A DNA stretch of 64,000 nt from Nostoc sp. UHCC 0926 (GTDB lineage: Bacteria; Cyanobacteriota; Cyanobacteriia; Cyanobacteriales; Nostocaceae), in assembly GCF_028623165.1 (NCBI RefSeq), contig NZ_CP117768.1, forward strand, positions 2,666,001 through 2,730,000, given 5' to 3'. The notes beneath the pieces are model-generated. The model worked only from the letters and a program-made list of their open reading frames with translations, did no database searches and had not been told where the DNA came from. A program made the translations under genes and the position numbers. How positions within the stretch are numbered: the stretch's first letter is position 1; the number at the start of each line of letters is the position of its first letter. Shown piece after piece: positions 58,511 to 64,000 of this stretch.

Positions 58511-60433
58511 TTATGGCAGTTGCCAAATCCTGATAGTTTTATCCTTACCGCCACTAACCAAAGTTTTGCCATCTGCACTGAAAGCGATCGCATAAACTTC
58601 GGCTGAATGTCCATTAAAGGTGTCTATTAACTCTCCCGTGTTCAGTTTCCAGACTTTTACAGTCTTGTCATCACTACCACTAGCAATATATTCCCCATTT
58701 GGGCTGAAGGCGATCGCATTTACATCAGCTAAATGCCCCGGAATGGTGCGTATTTCCGTGCCCGTGTCCAGTTTCCATACTTTGATGGTTTTGTCATCGC
58801 TAGCACTAGCTAACATCTGACCATCTTGGCTAATTACAACGTCATTCACATCGCCTAAATGCCCTGTAAGAGTACGTATTTCCTTACCAGTATTCAAATT
58901 CCAGACTTTAATAGTTTTATCCTTGCTGCCACTGACAATAGTCTTACCATCCGGGCTGATAGCAACGGATAAAACTGCCCCGGAATGCCCTGTAAGAGTA
59001 CGTATTTCCTTACCAGTATTCAAATTCCAGACTTTGATGGTTTTGTCATAACTACCACTGACAATAGTCTCACCATCCGGGCTGATAGCAACAGAATTAA
59101 CAAAGTCTTTATGATCATTCAAAGTGCGGCTTTCCTTGCCAGTATTCAAATTCCAGACTTTGATAGTTTTATCCTTGCTGCCACTGACAACAGTCTTTCC
59201 ATCTGGGCTGATGGCAACAGCATAAACCCAGTCGGAATGCCCGGTAAGAGTACGAATTTCATGCCCAGTTTCGATGTTCCAAATTTTGACAGTTTTGTCA
59301 TCGCTGCTACTGGCAAGCTTATTACTTAAAGAGTTAGAGTTCATAGCCAGGGAATTAACTTCACCTAAATGCCCAGTTAGAGTTGTGATAGACGCCAAGC
59401 TTCGTAAATATATATATCCCCCTAACCCCAATAGGACAACAGCACCCCCCACCAGCAGTTTACTTTTCCACTGGATTTTCGGCGGTGCAACAGTGGCGAG
59501 TAAAGCAGATGAGGGTCTATAGTGATCCATTGATAGCGGCTGTAACCTTAAATTCAAGTCTAGGAGGACTTCATCCACTGACTGGTAACGCTCCTCGATA
59601 TTTTTTTCTAACAGCTTACCTAGTACATTTTTTATAGATGCAGATATTGGCAACCTCACGTATTGCTGCCAGTGTGTTACCCAGCCGTAGCCCTCTTCAG
59701 CCCAGAGTTCAGAGGGGTTAATTCTTGTTAACAGATGAAAGCAAGTCACACCCAAACTGAATAAATCGCTAGCCGCATAAGCGCGACGCAGTTTCATTTG
59801 TTCGATTGGCGCATAGCCATAGGAACCAATACTCGTGCCTGTATTATCCAAAGAATTTGTAGTTAACTGCTTGGCAACGCCAAAATCAATCAGCACTAAC
59901 TTGCAATCGCTTTGGCGACGGATAATATTTTCTGGCTTAATGTCGCGGTGAATTACCTGATGTTCGTGGACAAACTTCAAAACAGGTAATAATTCACTCA
60001 AAACTTGCCAAATCTTGTCTTCACTGAAAATTCCTTGTTGTCGTAACTCCTGCCCTAAAGTTTGCCCTTTGATCAACTGCTGCACCAAATATAAATAGTT
60101 ATCCTGCTCAAAATAAGCATACAAAGTGGGAATTTGAGGATGTTCTCCTAGCTGTTGCAGACGCCGTGCTTCTTCTTGAAATAATTCCGTAGCCTTATGC
60201 AAAGCGCTACTTCCTTGGACTTGGGGTGCTAGCTGCTTAACTACACAATGCTCTTTGAGCTTGTCTTCATCCTCTGCCAAAAAAGTTCTGCCAAATCCGC
60301 CGCCTCCCAGTGGTTGAATAATGTGGTAGCGGTTTCGTAGCCGTGGTAGTAATCTTGTCCCGCAACTTTGACAAAAATTTATGCCATTAGGGTTGAGGGG
60401 CTTCATGCAACTGAGATTGAGGCAGTAGCTCAT
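58511..60433 (-). CDS. Serine/threonine kinase with zinc ribbon and WD40 repeats
   Basis: A 640-residue signalling protein. Residues 1-26 carry a four-Cys zinc ribbon (C4, C9, C21, C24). The kinase domain (about 35-300) has the Gly loop PLGGGGFGRTF, Lys66, HRD (162-164) and DFG (183-185), all intact. A membrane segment lies at about 328-345, and seven WD40 repeats follow (GHxxxVxxVAISPDGKTVVSGSKDKTIKVWNL pattern), forming a propeller that is likely outside the cytoplasm. Several adjacent WD repeats are very similar. Such kinases are typical of Nostoc; the ligand and targets are unknown. Confidence 0.93.
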   Translation of the reverse strand: MSYCLNLSCMKPLNPNGINFCQSCGTRLLPRLRNRYHIIQPLGGGGFGRTFLAEDEDKLKEHCVVKQLAPQVQGSSALHKATELFQEEARRLQQLGEHPQIPTLYAYFEQDNYLYLVQQLIKGQTLGQELRQQGIFSEDKIWQVLSELLPVLKFVHEHQVIHRDIKPENIIRRQSDCKLVLIDFGVAKQLTTNSLDNTGTSIGSYGYAPIEQMKLRRAYAASDLFSLGVTCFHLLTRINPSELWAEEGYGWVTHWQQYVRLPISASIKNVLGKLLEKNIEERYQSVDEVLLDLNLRLQPLSMDHYRPSSALLATVAPPKIQWKSKLLVGGAVVLLGLGGYIYLRSLASITTLTGHLGEVNSLAMNSNSLSNKLASSSDDKTVKIWNIETGHEIRTLTGHSDWVYAVAISPDGKTVVSGSKDKTIKVWNLNTGKESRTLNDHKDFVNSVAISPDGETIVSGSYDKTIKVWNLNTGKEIRTLTGHSGAVLSVAISPDGKTIVSGSKDKTIKVWNLNTGKEIRTLTGHLGDVNDVVISQDGQMLASASDDKTIKVWKLDTGTEIRTIPGHLADVNAIAFSPNGEYIASGSDDKTVKVWKLNTGELIDTFNGHSAEVYAIAFSADGKTLVSGGKDKTIRIWQLP

Positions 60434-60643
60434 AGTTAGGCATCTATCACCCGTTGTAATCTATGATAAATACTTCCTGTGCATCCCTTAGTATTTCTGA
60501 TCGCTATGTTGTAAAATTTTGCTTTTGGAGCTTATTGTCCTAATTCAACTAGGTATTAAATGCAGTACAGGGGCACTATAGGTCATAAAGTTCAGTAAAT
60601 GCCTATGCGAAAATAATTAAGTTATGCCTTTCAGGAGGAAGAT

Positions 60644-61456
60644 ATGACTGAAGAAATAACGGCAAAGTTTGACGATAAAGAAATACTCGAACTCTGGGAT
60701 AATAGAGCTACAGACTGGGATATTCAAGTTGGCGAGGATGGCGACAGCAATCGAATTCTGAACTCAGATCCAGTACTATGGAGTTTTGCTGATAATGTTG
60801 CGGGATTGTCTGTCCTTGATGCTGGTTGTGGCACAGGATATCTGGCACGCCAACTTTGCCTTAAAGGGGCCAGTGTAACTGCTATAGATTTTTCACCTCA
60901 GATGATAGAAATTGCCAAATTCAGAGCTAGCCAAAAGAATCTAGATATAGATTTTCATTTGGATTCATGCACTGAACTCAAGTCGCTTCCAGATGAGCAA
61001 TTTAATATCATCATCTCGAATTACGTTCTCATGGATTTGCTTGATCTCGAAGGAGCAATCAGGGCATTCAATCGTGTACTCAAGCCTAGTGGGATTGCAA
61101 TCCTTGTCTTCTCACATCCTTGCTTTCCCCAAGGCAACTCGACGACTGTAAATGAGGATGGGACGGTTTTTTATGGTTGGGCTTCTTCTTACTTTCAAAG
61201 GACACAACGCAACGACCAACCTTGGAATCATTTTACAACACCATTTATCTGGTTTCACCGTCCTCTTTCCGATTACTGGAAAGCCTTCAAGGCAGCAGGT
61301 TTTTCTGTGGACGAATTTGAAGAACCAAGAATTACCCCAGAGCGATATCATCTTGCAGAAAACGACCGGAAGCTCTTAAATTCTAAAACACGTCCCTATT
61401 CGGTAGTTTTTAAACTCCTGAAGGTTAAAGGATTATATAGCAACGCGATATTCTAG
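60644..61456 (+). CDS. Class I SAM-dependent methyltransferase
   Basis: A 270-residue small-molecule-type methyltransferase: LSVLDAGCGTGYLARQLCLKGASVTAIDFSPQMIEIAK is motif I with the acidic strand-2 end, and NIIISNYVLMDLLDLEGAIRAFNRVLKPSGIAILVFSHPCFP is the post-motif region. The C-terminal part (WNHFTTPFIWFHRPLSDYWKAFKAAGF) is the variable acceptor-binding region. A strong ribosome site AGGAGG (60633-60638) fits ATG 60644. It diverges from the kinase gene. Substrate unknown. Confidence 0.87.
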   Translation: MTEEITAKFDDKEILELWDNRATDWDIQVGEDGDSNRILNSDPVLWSFADNVAGLSVLDAGCGTGYLARQLCLKGASVTAIDFSPQMIEIAKFRASQKNLDIDFHLDSCTELKSLPDEQFNIIISNYVLMDLLDLEGAIRAFNRVLKPSGIAILVFSHPCFPQGNSTTVNEDGTVFYGWASSYFQRTQRNDQPWNHFTTPFIWFHRPLSDYWKAFKAAGFSVDEFEEPRITPERYHLAENDRKLLNSKTRPYSVVFKLLKVKGLYSNAIF

Positions 61457-61495
61457 TTCCATCCATCTACGTCTGTAGGGTCTTTTACCACTATC

Positions 61496-62038
61496 CTAGT
61501 CAAACTCTAGAGGCCACAAATCTGCAATTGGTACTTCCCATCCTGGGAGCAGTTCGGGAACTGTTAAAATATCGCCATCACGAAGTATTATTACCTCTTG
61601 TCCAAAGTTGTAAACTTCAACAATTCGATCATCTGGATTGAGCAAAATTCCTACCTTAGTTCCCAAACTTAGAAATTCTTGAATCTTGGCTCTTAGATCC
61701 TCTAAATTATCACTAGGGGACTTCACCTCTACAGTCAAATCGGGAGCCAATTGAGCAAAAGATTTGGGACTGCGACGCAAGCGTTCGGCTAAAACAAATG
61801 AGGCGTCCGGTGCGCGTAAATCTGAATTTGGCAATCTGAAACCAGCGCTAGAAGCTGCTGTTCGTCCCAGTTTGCGTGGTCTTACCCAGTTACGTAACTG
61901 GGCTACCATTTCAGCGGCAACTTCATCTGATTCGTATCCTGATGGACTCATGACAATAATATTACCCTTGATTAGTTCCATGCGATAGTCAGGATACTGT
62001 TGCTGCATTTTTTCCAAGTCTTCAAGCGTTAGGGACAT
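61496..62038 (-). CDS. Uma2-family endonuclease-fold protein (short form)
   Basis: About 180 residues, the standard Uma2 plan: MSLTLEDLEKMQQQYPDYRMELIKGNIIVMSPSGYESDEV, then DLRAPDASFVL and LTVEVKSPSDNLEDLRAKIQEFLSLGTKVGILLNPDDRIVEVY, giving the D and E-V-K positions of a PD-(D/E)XK-like core. Unlike the two long forms at 14.6 and 16.7 kb it has no coiled-coil tail. AGAGG precedes ATG 62038. Biological role of the family is unproven. Confidence 0.9.
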   Translation of the reverse strand: MSLTLEDLEKMQQQYPDYRMELIKGNIIVMSPSGYESDEVAAEMVAQLRNWVRPRKLGRTAASSAGFRLPNSDLRAPDASFVLAERLRRSPKSFAQLAPDLTVEVKSPSDNLEDLRAKIQEFLSLGTKVGILLNPDDRIVEVYNFGQEVIILRDGDILTVPELLPGWEVPIADLWPLEFD

Positions 62039-62212
62039 AAAACCTCTAATTATCACACGCCCTGTATTTATATTATGGAGACAACAGACCTCTCTAGGAG
62101 CGATCGCCCCATGAATTTCTCAGTCATTGCCAAACCTGTCACTCTAAAGACTTTCTATGTTCTGCTGTATGGTGAAAAAACAGGAATAAGCAGTAAAATC
62201 GAATATTATTGC

Positions 62213-64000
62213 TTATTTTTCAAAACACTCCATCGCTGTTTGAACTTTCTCAACTTGCCTGGGTGCTTGCATTTCGTGAAAAAGTGCCATCGCTTGCACA
62301 AAATTTTCCCTACTCTGCTCAATTTCACCCATTTTTTGATGAGTCAATGCCAACTGATAATAAGCTTCAGCTAAGTCTGATTTAGCACCTATTTTATCAA
62401 GAATTTCTATTGCTTCTGAATGATAAAAAATTACTCTAGGAAATTCTCCTTCTTCTCGAAAAAGTTCAGCCAGACAACTTATAGCTTTAGCCTTAATCTG
62501 GGTAAAGTTGTTTTGTTCAGAATGAAATATAGCTTGTTGGCACAACTCAAAGGATTTTTTTAAATTACCTAAATTTTTATAAGTTAAGCAGAGAGTTACT
62601 AAACTATGCCCTATTCCCCATAAAGTCACTCTAGTTGATGATAACATGGCAGAAAAGGCATTTTCAGCAAGATTAAAAGCATCTTCTCTGCTACCAGAGC
62701 GTGATTTTATCAAAGCTAGAGAGCATTGAGCATATGCCATGTAATCATCAAGGTTGCTATTTTGTTCAGCAAGGCTACAAACAGAATTAAAACAATCTTC
62801 GGCTGCTTCTATTTCCCATAATTCAAGTTTGCAAAGCCCTGTATTGAACAAAATAGATATTTTTGTTTTGACATCTAATTCGCCCAATACTTTTCCTGAT
62901 TTTTCATAACATTCTATAGCTTCTCTAATACACCCGATAATTCGATATGTATACCCAAGTATATTGTAAAGTTTAATTAATCTTTCTGGCGATTTTATAT
63001 CGTCTATTATCCGTTTAATGACAGAGAAATTTTTCTGGAGCAGTCCCAGTTGGTAAAACGAGCAACCCAAAGGCAACCCTATACTCCACTGTTCACCTCT
63101 TCCTTGTAAAATTACATCACCGGCTTGCTCAAAATCACTAATTTCTACATAGTGATAATAAGCTTCTAAACCAGTCAAAGCATCTGTGATATTTTTGATG
63201 GCTGCAACTCGTTGCGTCCAAAATTCTGCGGCTTTTCGGTTTACTAATTCCCATTCTTCACTGATTAACCTTAACCTACTGATAGCTTCATCACGAATTA
63301 CAGGATGGAGCCAGTATTGTCCTTTTTTCGCTTCTATTAAAGACAAATCTTGCAGAGCTTTAATTACACCTCTACGTTTTTGTTCTGGTACATCCCAAAG
63401 CAAACATAAAACTCCCTCAATAGGTAATGAAGTAATATCTTGATAACGATAGCATCCTAAACGACACAGGAGACGATAGGCTTCTAAATCATTTTCTTGG
63501 AGACGGGTAAATTGACTAGCGACTAAATCTTTTAACTCTCTTTCTATTAATAAATTTGTACAGTTTTCCTGCCAATAGGCATGTATATCACCAGAAAAAT
63601 CTGTCAATATTGCTCCTCGGAGAATTTGCATTGCTTTGGCGTTACCTCCACAAGCTTTGCACATTTCACTGAGAATAGTAGAATCACAATTGATGTGGCG
63701 ACGGCTAAAAAACTGTCGCCACGCTTGCTCATCTAAACCTTCCAGTGGGTAGAGATGAACCTCTACACTTGACTCCCGCAAACGCTCACGACTCGTTACT
63801 AAAGTAACTGAATGCACATCCTGATCTGCTAATAGTCTCAATAGTTCAACATAAGGGCGACGAGATTCGAGAATCTTGCCATTTTTATCGAGAGCAGTTT
63901 CTAGATTATCGATAAATACCCCAATTTTAGAAGTTTGTTCTCGGAGTTTGCGCCGTAGTCGTTCTAAGCTGATACCAAAGTCGCATCCCGGTTCTTCGTT
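62213..64000 (-). CDS. STAND (NB-ARC-like) ATPase with TPR repeats, partial
   Basis: The frame is open from the right edge, so the N-terminus is outside the window; 595 residues are visible. The first residues (SKIGVFIDNLETALDKNGK) hold the Walker B/NB-ARC strand, followed by TLVTSRERL (sensor) and GGNAKAMQILRGAI (the GGxP-like helix), a winged helix (LLCRLGCYRYQDITSLPIEGV), then a helical TPR region (LYNILGYTYRIIGCIREAIECYEK ... LAEAYYQLALTHQKMGEIEQSRENFVQAMALF). STAND proteins of this kind act as switches in signalling or defence. The ligand and effector part cannot be seen. Confidence 0.85.
   Translation of the reverse strand, partial: NEEPGCDFGISLERLRRKLREQTSKIGVFIDNLETALDKNGKILESRRPYVELLRLLADQDVHSVTLVTSRERLRESSVEVHLYPLEGLDEQAWRQFFSRRHINCDSTILSEMCKACGGNAKAMQILRGAILTDFSGDIHAYWQENCTNLLIERELKDLVASQFTRLQENDLEAYRLLCRLGCYRYQDITSLPIEGVLCLLWDVPEQKRRGVIKALQDLSLIEAKKGQYWLHPVIRDEAISRLRLISEEWELVNRKAAEFWTQRVAAIKNITDALTGLEAYYHYVEISDFEQAGDVILQGRGEQWSIGLPLGCSFYQLGLLQKNFSVIKRIIDDIKSPERLIKLYNILGYTYRIIGCIREAIECYEKSGKVLGELDVKTKISILFNTGLCKLELWEIEAAEDCFNSVCSLAEQNSNLDDYMAYAQCSLALIKSRSGSREDAFNLAENAFSAMLSSTRVTLWGIGHSLVTLCLTYKNLGNLKKSFELCQQAIFHSEQNNFTQIKAKAISCLAELFREEGEFPRVIFYHSEAIEILDKIGAKSDLAEAYYQLALTHQKMGEIEQSRENFVQAMALFHEMQAPRQVEKVQTAMECFEK

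Overview
The window comes from the chromosome of a filamentous, Nostoc-like cyanobacterium. It encodes a photosystem II D1 protein (psbA) and several families found mainly in cyanobacteria (DUF3352, DUF561/Ycf23, an SLH-OprB porin, Uma2 nucleases). The HIP1 octamer GCGATCGC is frequent. The intergenic DNA is full of short dispersed repeats, heptanucleotide TCTAAAA runs and MITE-like elements, as is usual in Nostocales. The species cannot be fixed from this sequence alone.

Layout. 0-6 kb: a partial gene, a 42-bp tandem-repeat array with a 97-bp element inside it, a division-type penicillin-binding protein with an FtsL-like upstream partner, a small lipoprotein and a small exported protein. 6.3-8.6 kb: glgB. 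8.9-17.5 kb: an accessory island holding a second 42-bp array, a frameshifted gene, HigA, remains of a RelE-like pair, a large NACHT NTPase with eleven near-identical 34-residue HEAT-like repeats, two Uma2 nucleases, and a methyltransferase-HIT fusion. 18.3-21.1 kb: serA and prmA.

21.3-33.1 kb: an organosulfur cluster. It has two SfnB/DszC-like flavin monooxygenases, a porin, an unrecognised polytopic membrane protein, an SfnG-type dimethyl-sulfone monooxygenase, a second luciferase-like monooxygenase, and a LysR regulator fused to a sulfonate-binding-protein-like domain. TACCGTA motifs and a 23-bp palindrome lie in its promoter regions. cysE, at 40 kb, fits the same theme by supplying the carbon acceptor for sulfide.

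33-39 kb is decaying DNA. It contains a DedA protein and an ABC-2 permease, then a cytochrome P450 reduced to its two ends, a urtE pseudogene (5' truncated, frameshifted, split by a 226-bp element with a TAA duplication), and a 2-oxoglutarate oxygenase broken by a 29-bp dispersed repeat. 39-48 kb is mostly housekeeping: a PPOX flavoprotein, cysE, DUF3352, a rhodanese, hrcA, a DUF2834 protein, psbA (high-light E130 form) and a RibD-like reductase. 49-64 kb holds a sucCD-like pair lacking canonical catalytic residues, a coiled-coil membrane protein, a nuclease-fold protein, a truncated MazF, a FetB-type permease, a DegT aminotransferase, DUF561, a kinase-WD40 protein, a methyltransferase, a third Uma2, and a STAND ATPase with TPRs that runs off the right edge.

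The most distinctive signals are the LysR-binding-protein fusion inside the sulfur cluster, the NACHT-HEAT protein with homogenised repeats, the methyltransferase-HIT fusion lacking the HIT nucleophile, the sucCD-like pair with several catalytic residues changed in both subunits, and dispersed repeats that have entered genes both in frame (hrcA and two membrane proteins) and destructively (urtE, 2OG oxygenase).
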